Part shown: positions 1 through 8,927 of the stretch, piece after piece
How the letters are laid out: each line of letters opens with the position of its first letter
How positions within the stretch are numbered: the stretch's first letter is position 1
Assembly (NCBI GenBank): GCA_020633415.1
Contig: JACKDQ010000003.1
Coordinates: forward strand, 248,001-312,000
Direction: 5' to 3'
Length of the DNA: 64,000 nucleotides
Source: Deltaproteobacteria bacterium
GTDB lineage: Bacteria; Myxococcota_A; Polyangia; GCA-2747355
Made by a program: the position numbers and the translations under genes
Notes under the pieces: generated by a model
The model's input: only the letters and a program-made list of their open reading frames with translations
Database searches by the model: none
What the model was told of the DNA's origin: nothing

Positions 1-2
1 AT

Positions 3-794
3 TCGTTCTTCTCTAGTGATGTCACGCGCTTTGTGAACCTGCATTTTGCCGATCCGCAACGCTTGGTTTTCATGGCTGGCGCCGACGACGCCGATCTGAG
101 CGTTTTTCAATATGACTTTTCGAGCGGTTTACTGGTTCAGCTGGGTAGCAGCGCGAGCTCGCCGTTTATCGCCGGTGGTGGATTCGTTTCGCTGGGAGCC
201 TGGGTGGCGCCCCAGGGTGAGCTGCTCTATGTGATGGCCCGTGGGGTTGGTTTTGCTGCCCGGTTGCTGGCGTACGATCTCAAGAACAACACCGTGACGA
301 CCCATTCGATCGGCAACATCTCGGATCGGGTCGATGCGGTCACTTCCTGTCCGAGTACCGACCGGGTCTATTTAGTGTTCGACGTGTCTCCTTCGGATCT
401 TCTGCAGCGCCAAGCGCTGTTCGAGCTGGAGCAGAACAGCGGCCGTCTCAGTGCGCTGGCCGGCCTGCCGGTTGCTGCCGGGACGGATTGGCGGATCGAC
501 CGCCTACGCTTGGACAGCGGTTGCAAGCGCTTGCTGTGGCGCGGGTTCACCTTTGTCGGGCGCGCCGCGCTGCAGACGCTCAGCTTGGATCCTTTGGGCC
601 TGGCGCGGCCGCTGACGCTTGCCCCGACGAGTTTCAGCGAGCGTGCGCTGCTTAGCCGCGATGGCAAGTCGGTGTTCTTCGGTTCAGGTGGGGGCACGAC
701 GACCTCGTTGTTGCGCGGGCAGCCGCTCGCGGGCGGTCCGCTCGAAGTCTTGGACCCTCAATCTGGCGTGGTCGAGATCCTCGAGGTCTACTGA
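3..794 (+). CDS. 3' part of a beta-propeller-like protein, truncated by the window edge
   Basis: The reading frame is open from base 3 with no stop before it, so the real start lies upstream; the GTG at 33 is only the first in-frame start seen here. The visible part of about 263 residues has short blocks of roughly 45-55 residues with hydrophobic strand patterns, such as LVFMAGADDADLSVFQYD and LYVMARGVG, alternating with Gly/Ser turns and DP turns. This suits WD40/TolB-type propeller blades. No catalytic motif is visible. The gene ends just before a hairpin that serves the convergent gene. Function is unknown; exported location is only a guess. Confidence 0.7.
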   Translation, partial: SFFSSDVTRFVNLHFADPQRLVFMAGADDADLSVFQYDFSSGLLVQLGSSASSPFIAGGGFVSLGAWVAPQGELLYVMARGVGFAARLLAYDLKNNTVTTHSIGNISDRVDAVTSCPSTDRVYLVFDVSPSDLLQRQALFELEQNSGRLSALAGLPVAAGTDWRIDRLRLDSGCKRLLWRGFTFVGRAALQTLSLDPLGLARPLTLAPTSFSERALLSRDGKSVFFGSGGGTTTSLLRGQPLAGGPLEVLDPQSGVVEILEVY

Positions 795-796
795 AC

Positions 797-831
797 AAAA
801 AAGCGCGATCCAACCCGAGGCTGGATCGCGC
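797..831 (-). terminator. Rho-independent terminator of the Ig-like lipoprotein gene
   Basis: A 10-bp stem (GCGCGATCCA at 803-812 with TGGATCGCGC at 822-831), with a further CC/GG pair inside the loop, is followed on the minus strand by six U residues (the A run at 797-802). It lies between two convergent genes. The U run is only on the minus side, so it mainly serves the 856-2313 gene, though the stem could also slow the plus-strand transcript. Confidence 0.8.
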
Positions 832-855
832 TACTGTCGAGCTGTATTTCGAAGA

Positions 856-2313
856 CTACTGCCGGCTGAGCCCGGAGAGCTGGCCCTCGAAAGTATTGTT
901 GGGACCGGAGAGCGGCGCTGTGGCTTGATCGATGGTCATCGTACCTTCCCAGATGCCTTCTTTGATCACGTCGACGATGCCGTCGTTGCCCTCGAGGTCA
1001 AACATCTTGCCGCGTCCGAAGATCTTGATCTGCGTTTTGTCCGCGGCGTTGATCTTGTCGATCTGCGCCTGCAGTAACACGGTCAGGGCCGACGTCAGCA
1101 GATTGCACGCTGCGCGCCATGAGGTGTAGGCCACGGTGTTGTCTTTGTTCTTGACGAGTTTGTCAGCAACATCGGGGCAGTACACGTAAAGGTTAACAAA
1201 GTCCGTGAGGCTTTTGACGTTGTTGGGATGGGGGCGCACAGGGTCGCCGTTGCCACCCGGGCGCGTCGTCCCTGGCGGTGTACCGCTTTTCGGCGGCAGC
1301 ATTTTGGCCACGCGAGCCAAAACGATCTGGCCGATCGCCGCGTTGAGGAAGGCGCCAAAGTTGATCTCGAAGCTATGTTCGGAGACCGCAAAGGTGCCGT
1401 CTCGTTGCGGGGTGAGGGTCACGCCATCGATCACCGGCTCCGACATACCCAGCGCAGGGAAATCATAAAATGCTGGCGTTCCGCCGATGTCCCAACCCAT
1501 TTTGCGGATGGTGTGCTTGACCGACATCGGTTGATCCGCCGGCTGCTTGCTGGCGCTGTTGAAGTCCGAGAGGATCTGGAAGCGATGGGTGATCGCCGAA
1601 ATCTCTTGGGCGAGTTGCTTGAGCACCTGTGGCAAGTCGGAGCGGAAGAGGTTGTTGATCTCGAGCACGATCACCGGTTTGAGGGTCGCATCGATCACCA
1701 GTTTCAGCGTCGGATCCTTGAAGATCTTATCCATCATCAGATCGGCCAAGTATGCGCCTGGATCTTCCGGGTCATCCGAAATCTCATTGAGCACCGAGAT
1801 GATGCCGCCCAAGGTCGACCCTTGGAACTTGCCCGTGACGTCGAAATGGCTGTGCATCTTGAACACGCCAACGGGAATGTTCTTGCCGGTCAGCGACTCT
1901 TCGACCACCTGGATCGTCCAGGTTACCGCTTGAGCGTGTGCGGCCTGGGCGCGGATCGTGAACGTGGTGTTGACCGTTCCGGCGACCAGCGAAGTGGTAC
2001 CGCGCCCCGATCCATCGGTGAGAACCGACCAAGCCGACAGCGAGGAGCCCTTGGCGTCACCCAGCACGGAGAAACTGATCTCTTGCTGAGCCAAGGGCGC
2101 ACCGTTTTTCGTGTAACTGACTTGCAGCGAGACCTGCCGTCCTTGGCGGACCGTCAGCGCCGACGAGCCGACGATCGACAGGCGATAGCCGTCTGGATTG
2201 ATCGTACCGTCGGTGCCGCCATCTGTGTAGGACTGGGGCGTTCCGCCACCACATCCAATCCAGACCAGCAGGACAGCTAAACCAGCTAGTTTTGCAGATA
2301 ACCTTCTCGACAT
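856..2313 (-). CDS. Lipoprotein with bacterial Ig-like domain
   Basis: A 485-residue protein. The N-terminus is a lipoprotein signal, with lipobox VWIGC and the acylated Cys near residue 21, followed by a Gly/Asp/Thr-rich linker. Residues about 45-140 have the strand pattern of a bacterial Ig-like (Big_1/invasin type) domain, with the typical LTDGSGRGTTSLVAG turn. The rest, to residue 485, includes LVIDATLKPVIVLEIN and a Pro/Gly-rich linker near 350, and matches nothing I recognise. The ATG at 2313 has a GAGGG Shine-Dalgarno 7 bases upstream. A good terminator follows the stop. It is probably outer-membrane-anchored and facing the surface or periplasm; substrate unknown. Confidence 0.8.
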   Translation of the reverse strand: MSRRLSAKLAGLAVLLVWIGCGGGTPQSYTDGGTDGTINPDGYRLSIVGSSALTVRQGRQVSLQVSYTKNGAPLAQQEISFSVLGDAKGSSLSAWSVLTDGSGRGTTSLVAGTVNTTFTIRAQAAHAQAVTWTIQVVEESLTGKNIPVGVFKMHSHFDVTGKFQGSTLGGIISVLNEISDDPEDPGAYLADLMMDKIFKDPTLKLVIDATLKPVIVLEINNLFRSDLPQVLKQLAQEISAITHRFQILSDFNSASKQPADQPMSVKHTIRKMGWDIGGTPAFYDFPALGMSEPVIDGVTLTPQRDGTFAVSEHSFEINFGAFLNAAIGQIVLARVAKMLPPKSGTPPGTTRPGGNGDPVRPHPNNVKSLTDFVNLYVYCPDVADKLVKNKDNTVAYTSWRAACNLLTSALTVLLQAQIDKINAADKTQIKIFGRGKMFDLEGNDGIVDVIKEGIWEGTMTIDQATAPLSGPNNTFEGQLSGLSRQ

Positions 2314-2545
2314 GTGAGATCCCTCGACAGTTTCCGCACAGCAGGTGCAGTCCTCATGCCATGATCCGGAGTCTTCTTTGTGCGGCGCGTTATTCGAGGA
2401 AGATGTCAGTTTTCGGAGGCGTAGCTGTCGAGGTCGGGGGAAAAAGGTCGACAGTAGGGGTCAAATGTAACCGTCGACTTTGCTAGCCGGCTTTTTCATT
2501 TGCCACTGCAACCCTGAGAATCGGTCGTACGAGCAGCTCCCGCGG

Positions 2546-3121
2546 TTATCTTCGCAAAAGTCTGAGGTAAATCAAATTGATCAGGTAGGCGCCCAGGCCG
2601 AGCGCGCAGAGCCCGACGAGTGTCCGATAGTCGATGCGTAGGCCGAGCAGCATCCAAATGGGCGCAAGGCCGTAGAGTGACAGGCAGAGTGCTGCGGCAC
2701 CAAGGGTCAGCTGCGTTCGGGCCCGCTTGACGCGGTCCGAGCGCCGCGGTGGATCAAAGGCCGTGACTAGCGCGTGCGTGCCCCAGATCAGTGCAATGGC
2801 GGCCCAAGCTAGGCTGGCGCCGACCAAAAATAGCCGGCCGAAGCTGAGGTGCAGGGCCTGGGCCGGATCGGCGTGAAGGGTGGCCATCAGGGCATACCGG
2901 CTTGAGACGGCGGCGATAGCGCTCGACAAGGCAACCCAGCTGAGGGCCAGCGCAGGGCGCTTTCGGTCCATTGCTAGTCGCAAGACAAACACTGCGATCA
3001 GTGCGACGCCGGCGCCAATGCCCGCCAGGCCGTAGATCCAATACGGTGCCGGCGCATAGCGCGCAGTCAGCAGCGCGCTCAGCGTCAGCAGCGCCGAGCC
3101 GGCTAATGCCCACTTGATCAT
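2546..3121 (-). CDS. Multi-pass membrane protein of unknown function
   Basis: A 191-residue protein with about six hydrophobic segments (roughly residues 5-20, 26-48, 60-77, 93-117, 138-155 and 165-187), the last ending in a short basic tail. There is no motif for a transporter or enzyme, and the topology cannot be tied to a family by eye. It lies 38 bases downstream of the amidotransferase-like gene on the same strand, so the two may be co-transcribed. The 232 bases between it and the lipoprotein gene at 856-2313 hold no gene I can support. Confidence 0.65.
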   Translation of the reverse strand: MIKWALAGSALLTLSALLTARYAPAPYWIYGLAGIGAGVALIAVFVLRLAMDRKRPALALSWVALSSAIAAVSSRYALMATLHADPAQALHLSFGRLFLVGASLAWAAIALIWGTHALVTAFDPPRRSDRVKRARTQLTLGAAALCLSLYGLAPIWMLLGLRIDYRTLVGLCALGLGAYLINLIYLRLLRR

Positions 3122-3159
3122 CAGGATCCAATCCGTCGCTTCAGCGGACGGGGCCCAGC

Positions 3160-3972
3160 TCAGCCAGCGGGCCGGTCGTCGCTGTCGCTGTAGCTGATAT
3201 TCAGCTCGCTGTCGACGGAGATCACGACGCCTTCGGCGATCGATTCCCAGCCGGTCTGTTGGATCGCGCTACCGCCCGTCAACAGTACCGCTCGCAGGTG
3301 TGGGTGGCTGACCGGCTTGTTGTCGGCGCTGCGCGTGATCACGGTTTGGCAGTTAGAACGCGTGACTTGCATCGGCATACCGCGGTGGGTGGCCAGCAAG
3401 ATGTGCCCGTTGGTTGCGATGCAGCAGTGCTCGCTGGGGGCACCGGTCAGCTTGTCGAAAAATGCCAATGTCGAGCTCAGCGCGCTTGCCGCGTCGGTGC
3501 TCTTTACCCGCGGGTTGTCCAATGCTCCGGCATCATTTAGAAATGCCAAGAAAAGGTGGAACAGGTGTTCGCTGTCTGTCGTGCCACGGATGTTGCGGCG
3601 GATAAAATCGGGGATCGATGGTAGCACTTCGCCGCGCACGGCTTCGAAACCCTCGATCGCTCCCGAGTGTACGAACATCCAGCGGCGGTAACGATAAGGC
3701 TGTGTATTTTCACTGACATGGCGCCCGGTCGGGCGTGCGCGCCGCTGTCCGAGCAAGATCTGGGCGCGCAATCCATCCACGGCATCGACCCAGTCCAAAG
3801 GTGAACTACTCGGCTGTGGATGTTTGCGCAACAAGGCTTCTCCGGCCTGAAAATAGCCCAGGCCCCAGCCGTGGGGTGCGCCATCTTCGAGATGCAGTAC
3901 AGACCGGTACGGTTCAAGCGCAGGCTGAAGCAGCCGCGCATCTGTCGTCAGCAGTGCAAAGCAGAAATCCAT
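3160..3972 (-). CDS. Class II glutamine amidotransferase-like protein, catalytic residues altered
   Basis: The fold is recognised from an ordered set of YafJ/EgtC-type motifs: GWGLGYFQAGEALLRKHPQP, then NTQPYRYRRWMFVHSG, then GTTDSEHLFHLFL. The start at 3972 has a GAAGAGG Shine-Dalgarno 4 bases upstream and is preferred over an in-frame start 44 codons earlier that adds an Arg-rich stretch. Family enzymes have an N-terminal catalytic Cys at position 2 and an HNG motif forming the oxyanion hole. Here the protein begins MDFC, so the Cys is at position 4, and HNG is HSG. It may therefore be inactive or use other chemistry. Length is 270 residues, normal for the family. Confidence 0.75.
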   Translation of the reverse strand: MDFCFALLTTDARLLQPALEPYRSVLHLEDGAPHGWGLGYFQAGEALLRKHPQPSSSPLDWVDAVDGLRAQILLGQRRARPTGRHVSENTQPYRYRRWMFVHSGAIEGFEAVRGEVLPSIPDFIRRNIRGTTDSEHLFHLFLAFLNDAGALDNPRVKSTDAASALSSTLAFFDKLTGAPSEHCCIATNGHILLATHRGMPMQVTRSNCQTVITRSADNKPVSHPHLRAVLLTGGSAIQQTGWESIAEGVVISVDSELNISYSDSDDRPAG

Positions 3973-4298
3973 CGGCCCTCTTCGGATCAACTTAAGTATA
4001 GTGCGCCAGCGTCGCGGTACCAGCGTGTTCGTCGATCGATTTTTGCAGCGCAGCTGCGCGACGACAGCATTGCCGGGCGGCGCCAGATCACTAGGATCTG
4101 ACATCTTTGTCGTCGTCTCTGCCGCTGGGTCTTGGGCTTGATCGCCAAGGTCTCGTGCTCCAACGAGATCTCGTCGGCCGTCGTCTGGAGGCGATCCGGT
4201 AAATGCTTAAGTCTTTTGAGGCGTTTTGAGTCTTGACAGGTCGGCCGCGCGCTTGATAGCACGCCCGGAGCGAACTTGTATTCTCGCCGAGGGGCATT

Positions 4299-5156
4299 GT
4301 GACCCAGCTCACGCGTTTGATCCTGCCGTGCGCGCTGCTCATCGTTTATACGGTGGGGTGCGACGATCAGGCGCGTCGCAAAAATGCGCGCTTGTCGCGC
4401 ACGCACTTTCTGCTGGGCCAGGATTACGTCTCCAAGAAGAATCCCGACGGTGCCAAGCACGAGTTGTTTCAGGCCCTCAAGTACGATGCCAATAACGACC
4501 AGGCCCATGGCCTGCTCGGTCAGATATTCTTTCTCGAGGGCGTCCACGCGGTGGACCACGTGGAACGGCGCCAGTGCTTGCGCGGGTCGGCCGCGGCGGA
4601 GCAGCGTCGCTTGGCCAACGACCGTTTTCGTCTTGCCGAGCGTCACCTGATGCGTTCTCTCGATCTAGCCAAGCGGCGCAATCGCCTGCGTCCCGAGACG
4701 CTGAACTACCTGGCCAACGTTTCGATGCATTTCATGCGGCTCGAACAAGCGATTTCGTATTCGACACGAGCGCTGGAAAACATGCTCTACGCCAACCGAT
4801 TCATGGCCCTGGGCTTGCGAGGATGGGCCTATTTGAAAAAAGGCGATCTCGATCGAGCGGCGAGTGATCTTCGCCAGGCGCTGTTCCATCAGCCGCATTT
4901 TTGCGTCGGTCGCCTACGTTTGGCTGAGGTCTATTTTCGTCAGAGAACCTATGACCAGGCCGAGCAGCAGCTCGAGCGTCTAGTGGATGATAAGCAGTGT
5001 GCTTTGCAGGAGTCGGCCCACCTGCTTGGCTTGACCTACGTGAAGTTGCGCCGACCGATGAAGGCGAAAGCGCAGTTTGAACGATGCGTTTCGCGCAACC
5101 CTAACAGCTGTATGTCACAAGAGTGTCGGCGACTTGCTCAGCTAATTGGACAGTGA
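4299..5156 (+). CDS. TPR lipoprotein, PilW/PilF-like
   Basis: A 285-residue lipoprotein (signal residues 1-21, lipobox TVGC) followed by five to six tetratricopeptide repeats, for example LLGQDYVSKKNPDGAKHELF and AEVYFRQRTYDQAEQQLERL. In proteobacteria PilW/PilF is an outer-membrane TPR lipoprotein that supports assembly of the type IV pilus secretin. The GTG start at 4299 has a GAGGGG Shine-Dalgarno about 6 bases upstream. An HTH protein of the RodZ type begins two bases after the stop, the same order as pilW-rodZ in gamma-proteobacteria, which supports the family call. No pilus gene lies nearby, so a role in pilus biogenesis is inference. Confidence 0.7.
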   Translation: MTQLTRLILPCALLIVYTVGCDDQARRKNARLSRTHFLLGQDYVSKKNPDGAKHELFQALKYDANNDQAHGLLGQIFFLEGVHAVDHVERRQCLRGSAAAEQRRLANDRFRLAERHLMRSLDLAKRRNRLRPETLNYLANVSMHFMRLEQAISYSTRALENMLYANRFMALGLRGWAYLKKGDLDRAASDLRQALFHQPHFCVGRLRLAEVYFRQRTYDQAEQQLERLVDDKQCALQESAHLLGLTYVKLRRPMKAKAQFERCVSRNPNSCMSQECRRLAQLIGQ

Positions 5157-5158
5157 AG

Positions 5159-5701
5159 ATGCAAACGCTCAATACCCAGACAGTCAAAGGCGCCGATGCG
5201 CGGGTTTCAGCGCTTGATGGAGCGGCGCTGCGAGAGTTTGGCCTCTTTTTGCGCGCCGAGCGCGAGTTGCGCGATGTGGCACTAACCGAGATTTCTTCGG
5301 TGACCAAGGTGCCAATGCACTTGCTTGAGGCGCTCGAAGCAGGCGATGCACAGCGACTCCCCGCAAGAGTCTTTGTGCGCGGCTTTGTGCGCGCTTATGG
5401 TCAGCACTTGGGGATCCCCGACACTGAGCAGCGCTTTCTCGCGGCTTGCGAGCCTCGCGTGACGCCGGCGATCACCCCGGCCACGGAAGAGCTTCCTTCG
5501 GCATCAAACGGTGACGATCTCGACGGTCGGCGTCGTGTCGGTGTTACACTCGCTGTGATCATCCTGTTGATCATCGCTACGCTGACACTTTCGCTGCTGT
5601 GGCGTGGCAGCGCAGCTGCGGATGTTCGGGCGCGCGGCAACGTATCGAGCGGTCACTCGCTCGCTGCTGCCCCCCGCCATCTGAAAGACACGTTGTCCTA
5701 G
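5159..5701 (+). CDS. RodZ-like helix-turn-helix membrane protein
   Basis: A 180-residue protein. Residues about 20-85 form a RodZ-type HTH_25 domain: FGLFLRAERELRDVALTEIS, a recognition-helix region with KVPMHLLEALEAGD, and RVFVRGFVRAYGQHLGIP. A Thr/Pro linker is followed by one transmembrane helix near 126-146 (GVTLAVIILLIIATLTLSLLW) and a short periplasmic tail. RodZ links MreB to the elongasome in rod-shaped cells; the periplasmic domain here is much shorter than in E. coli RodZ. The ATG at 5159 lies two bases after the preceding stop; an in-frame GTG at 5123 would overlap that gene. The function is inferred from domain and synteny. Confidence 0.75.
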   Translation: MQTLNTQTVKGADARVSALDGAALREFGLFLRAERELRDVALTEISSVTKVPMHLLEALEAGDAQRLPARVFVRGFVRAYGQHLGIPDTEQRFLAACEPRVTPAITPATEELPSASNGDDLDGRRRVGVTLAVIILLIIATLTLSLLWRGSAAADVRARGNVSSGHSLAAAPRHLKDTLS

Positions 5702-5740
5702 CTCCAGGTTCTCCACAACCCGTCCCACGAGTCCGTCCGC

Positions 5741-7093
5741 ATGTCGACGCCAAAGATCCAGATGCTTCAGCGCACCATTAAGCGCTTGATGCGTCGGCAG
5801 GCCTGGCCTGCGCTGGATCGCGCGATCGAGAAGACGCGCCCAGAAGACTTGGCGTTTATCTTGCGCGATCTCTCCGCCGACGAGCGGCCGGTGTTGATCG
5901 CACACTGCAAGGACGACGACAAACGCGCGGCAGTCGTTGCTGACGCGGACGTCGCGCTTGCTGCGGGACTGTTAGCTGCACTGCCTCGCGAACACGCTGT
6001 TGCGCTGCTCAAGCGCATCGAGCCCGACGACGTTTCCGATATTCTCGAGCAGCTTGATGACGAGGTTGCGGCGGGCTTGCTCGAGCTAATGGGCATTGCC
6101 GATCGCCGCGAAGTCGAGGAGCTCAGTCGCTACGATGCCGCATCTGCCGGCGGTATCATGAGCCCGCGATTTTTTTCGCTCGGGAGGGACACGACAGCAG
6201 GTGAAGCGATTCATAAGCTGCAGCAGCTCGGTGACGACTTGGAGATGGTGTTCTACGTCTACGTCGTCAACGAAGTCGGTCAGCTTGTCGGTGTGCTTTC
6301 ACTGCGGCAACTGGTCACGCACCGGCCCGATCAGCGAATCTTCGACATCATGGTCTCTGACGTGATCAGCGTTTCCCCCGAGGTGGACCAAGAGGAGGTC
6401 GCCAAATTAGCTTCGCGATACGGCCTGTTGGCGATACCTGTGGTTGACGACGGCAACAAGCTGTTGGGGATCGTCACCGTCGATGACGTGATCGACGTTC
6501 TGCGCGAAGAGGCGACCGAAGACATTTTGCGAATGGGCGGCGCCGCAGGTGGCGATCTGGCCCAGCAGACGGTGTTGCGCGCGACGCTCTCGCGATTTCC
6601 GTGGTTGCTAGCGACGGGACTCGGCGGTGGCCTGAGCGCTCTGGTGATTTGGGCGTATCTCGATGCGCTGATCAGTCACGTTGCGCTGTTGATTTTCGTG
6701 CCGCTGGTATTAGGAATGACCGGTGTCACCGGTGTGCAGTCGGCGACGATCATTGGTCGGCGCATGGACGAAGGGCGGAGCGGACGGGCGCTGCTGTTTT
6801 CATTGGTGCGGCAGACGGTGGCGGGCCTATTTCTCGGTATCCTCTGTGGCGCACTTTTGGGCCTCGGTTTGCGTGTGCTTGGTCTGAAGGATGGCGCGAC
6901 CGCGCTGCTGCTCGGCACGGCGGTTGCTGGATCGATGGGCGCGGCAGCGGCGCTGGGGGCGATCCTTCCGCTGATCTTCTCGCGCTTGCGGCTAGACCCG
7001 ACGCTCGCGGCGGGACCGTTTGTTGCGACTGCGGTCGATCTGGTCGGACTGGTGATCTATCTAGCTATCGGGACGAGCTCGCTGTTTGGCTAG
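5741..7093 (+). CDS. mgtE: Magnesium transporter MgtE
   Basis: A 450-residue protein with the full MgtE plan. An N-terminal superhelical domain spans about residues 1-130 (RPEDLAFILRDLSADERPVL, DVSDILEQLDDEVAAGLLEL), with the ASAGGIMSP motif leading into two CBS domains at about 135-255. The connecting helix follows and then five membrane helices (280-450) with the pore signature GMTGVTGVQSATIIGRR. MgtE is a Mg2+-gated Mg2+ channel of the inner membrane, with the cytosolic domains sensing internal Mg2+. No Mg2+ riboswitch is visible in the 39 bases upstream. It overlaps recO by 8 bases. Confidence 0.96.
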   Translation: MSTPKIQMLQRTIKRLMRRQAWPALDRAIEKTRPEDLAFILRDLSADERPVLIAHCKDDDKRAAVVADADVALAAGLLAALPREHAVALLKRIEPDDVSDILEQLDDEVAAGLLELMGIADRREVEELSRYDAASAGGIMSPRFFSLGRDTTAGEAIHKLQQLGDDLEMVFYVYVVNEVGQLVGVLSLRQLVTHRPDQRIFDIMVSDVISVSPEVDQEEVAKLASRYGLLAIPVVDDGNKLLGIVTVDDVIDVLREEATEDILRMGGAAGGDLAQQTVLRATLSRFPWLLATGLGGGLSALVIWAYLDALISHVALLIFVPLVLGMTGVTGVQSATIIGRRMDEGRSGRALLFSLVRQTVAGLFLGILCGALLGLGLRVLGLKDGATALLLGTAVAGSMGAAAALGAILPLIFSRLRLDPTLAAGPFVATAVDLVGLVIYLAIGTSSLFG

Positions 7094-7865
7094 CGCCGCA
7101 GAGCAGACAACGCTCGCGCTTTTGGCTCAGAGCGTTGATTACGGCGAGAGCGATCGTGTTTGTACGTTGCTGACCCGTGAGATCGGACGCGTGACCGCGT
7201 TTGCTCGCGCAGCTCGACGAAGTCGGCGTCGTTTCGGTGGTGCGCTGGGCCTGTTTGTTGTCGGGGAGGCCACGCTCAAATCGCGTCGATCCGGTCAGAT
7301 GCTCTCGCTGGAGCGCTTCGTCGTCACCCAGGATCTGTCGGTCGCTTTGTCCCGTGATGTAGTCAAGGTTGCTCACGCGAGTTATATGGTCGAGCTTGCG
7401 CGCGAGGTCTGGCCCGAGCACCAGCGGGAACCTGCGATTTTCGAGCTGCTCGTCGATGCGCTGGCCACGCTGGCTCGCCTCGCACCGACGGCGACGCTGC
7501 TGCGCGCCTATGAGTACCGATTGCTTTCGCTGGCGGGTATCGTTCCAATCCTCGAGCAGTGCGCGCGCTGTGGTGGGTCAGCCATTGGTGAGGGGTTGGC
7601 GATCAACCTTCAGATCGGCGGGGTGATCTGTCGCGACTGCGGGCCGGTTGGACAGCCGGTGAGCGCCGCGTTGATCAGCTACCTCGGGCAGCTCGATCGG
7701 GATGAACTCGCCCAGCGTGCAGCTGACCAGGTCGATCGCGACACGGCCTACACTGCGCGGGAGTTGCTGCAACAGGTGATCCATGGACATCTGGGGCGCG
7801 AGCTGAAGACGCTGAAAGTGATCGCTCAGTTGCGCGGTCAGCTCTCCTCCGATTCGTCACGTTAA
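7086..7865 (+). CDS. recO: DNA repair protein RecO
   Basis: A 259-residue RecO, which loads RecA onto SSB-coated DNA with RecR in the RecFOR pathway. The N-terminal OB fold reads LALLAQSVDYGESDRVCTLL and is followed by the helical domain. A four-Cys zinc site is visible, CARCG near residue 159 and CRDCG near 183, as in most bacterial RecO proteins. The start is a TTG overlapping the last 8 bases of mgtE, so translation is probably coupled. Length and motif order are normal for the family. Confidence 0.93.
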   Translation: MASAAEQTTLALLAQSVDYGESDRVCTLLTREIGRVTAFARAARRSRRRFGGALGLFVVGEATLKSRRSGQMLSLERFVVTQDLSVALSRDVVKVAHASYMVELAREVWPEHQREPAIFELLVDALATLARLAPTATLLRAYEYRLLSLAGIVPILEQCARCGGSAIGEGLAINLQIGGVICRDCGPVGQPVSAALISYLGQLDRDELAQRAADQVDRDTAYTARELLQQVIHGHLGRELKTLKVIAQLRGQLSSDSSR

Positions 7866-7884
7866 GGTGAGCTGACTGAGCGCG

Positions 7885-8925
7885 CTAGGATTGCTGGCCG
7901 GCAACCCTACACAACGTTTCGGCAGCACGCAGGCAGGCATTGCGATCGACGTCGAGGTGTGTGACGGCGCGCAGCGTTTGATCGCCGACGGCGGAAATCA
8001 ACAGACCAGCGCCGGCGCAGCGCTCGACGAAGTCCGCCGCATCTCCTTCGACGACGTCGAAGAGCACGATGTTGGTTCGCCCCTGTGGATTGCGCAGCGT
8101 CAGCCCCTCTGCCCGATCGATTGCTGCGGCGAGCAAACGGGCGTGCGCGTGATCATCACGCAAGCGCTCGACGTTGTGGGCAAGGGCGTAGAGTCCTGCG
8201 GCAGCCAAGATGCCGCTTTGTCGCATCGCACCACCGAGCATTTTGCGATACCGACGGGCCGACTCGATGAATGCGGCGCTGCCGATTAGCACGGACCCAA
8301 CCGGCGCGCCCAGCCCCTTACTCAGGCAGAGCGAAGTGCTGTCGACGTGCTCGACGAGCGCATCGACTGGGCGGTCGAGGGCGATCGCCGCGTTTAGGAT
8401 CCGAGCGCCGTCGAGGTGCACTGTGAGCTCGGCGCTGCGGGCTACGGCGCAGATCTCGTCAATTGCGTCGAGGTCGAACACCGCTCCGCCGGCGCGGTTG
8501 TGGCTGTTCTCCAACCAAACCAGCCGCGTGGGTGGGTAGTGGATGTTGGCTGGTCGCAGCGCCCGACGCAGATCGGCGCCACCAAACAGCATTTGCGCGT
8601 CGCCGATCTCGCGCGGCTGAACGCCGGCAAGTGCGGCAGCTGCGCCACCTTCGTAGGCAATGCAGTGTGATCCGGGCGCGAGCAGTACTTCGTCGCCCGG
8701 TCGGCAATAGACCATTAGCGCGATCTGATTGGCCATCGTTCCGGAGGGCACGAGTAGTGCGGCGGCTTTGCCGAAGCGCTCAGCGACCGTTCGCTCAAGC
8801 GCCTTGACTGTTGGATCTTCGCGCCAAACGTCGTCGCCGACCTCGGCCGTGGCCATTGCTTTTCGCATCGCCGGAGAAGGGCGCGTCATCGTATCGCTGC
8901 GCAAATCCACGGTTGCGATCGACAC
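7885..8925 (-). CDS. ltaE: Low-specificity L-threonine aldolase
   Basis: A 346-residue PLP-dependent fold-type I enzyme that cleaves L-threonine or allo-threonine to glycine and acetaldehyde. The N-terminus VDLRSDTMTRPSPAMRKAMA is diagnostic of threonine aldolases. HLDGARILNAA carries the PLP-ring Asp, and the Schiff-base Lys is at about residue 203 in SLCLSKGLGAPVGS. The GTG start at 8925 lies two bases after the stop of the upstream 147-residue gene, so it is the last gene of a four-gene minus-strand operon. All key residues appear intact. Confidence 0.95.
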   Translation of the reverse strand: MSIATVDLRSDTMTRPSPAMRKAMATAEVGDDVWREDPTVKALERTVAERFGKAAALLVPSGTMANQIALMVYCRPGDEVLLAPGSHCIAYEGGAAAALAGVQPREIGDAQMLFGGADLRRALRPANIHYPPTRLVWLENSHNRAGGAVFDLDAIDEICAVARSAELTVHLDGARILNAAIALDRPVDALVEHVDSTSLCLSKGLGAPVGSVLIGSAAFIESARRYRKMLGGAMRQSGILAAAGLYALAHNVERLRDDHAHARLLAAAIDRAEGLTLRNPQGRTNIVLFDVVEGDAADFVERCAGAGLLISAVGDQTLRAVTHLDVDRNACLRAAETLCRVAGQQS

Positions 8926-8927
8926 GA

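Noticed and set aside
1228..2280. Long plus-strand reading frame opposite the Ig-like lipoprotein gene
   Set aside because: High-GC antisense frame with Arg/Asp/Gly-rich composition and no motif, opposite a gene with lipobox, Ig-like domain, Shine-Dalgarno and terminator.
5702..5740. Mg2+ riboswitch (M-box or mgtA leader) ahead of mgtE
   Set aside because: The gap is only 39 bases and cannot hold such a structure.
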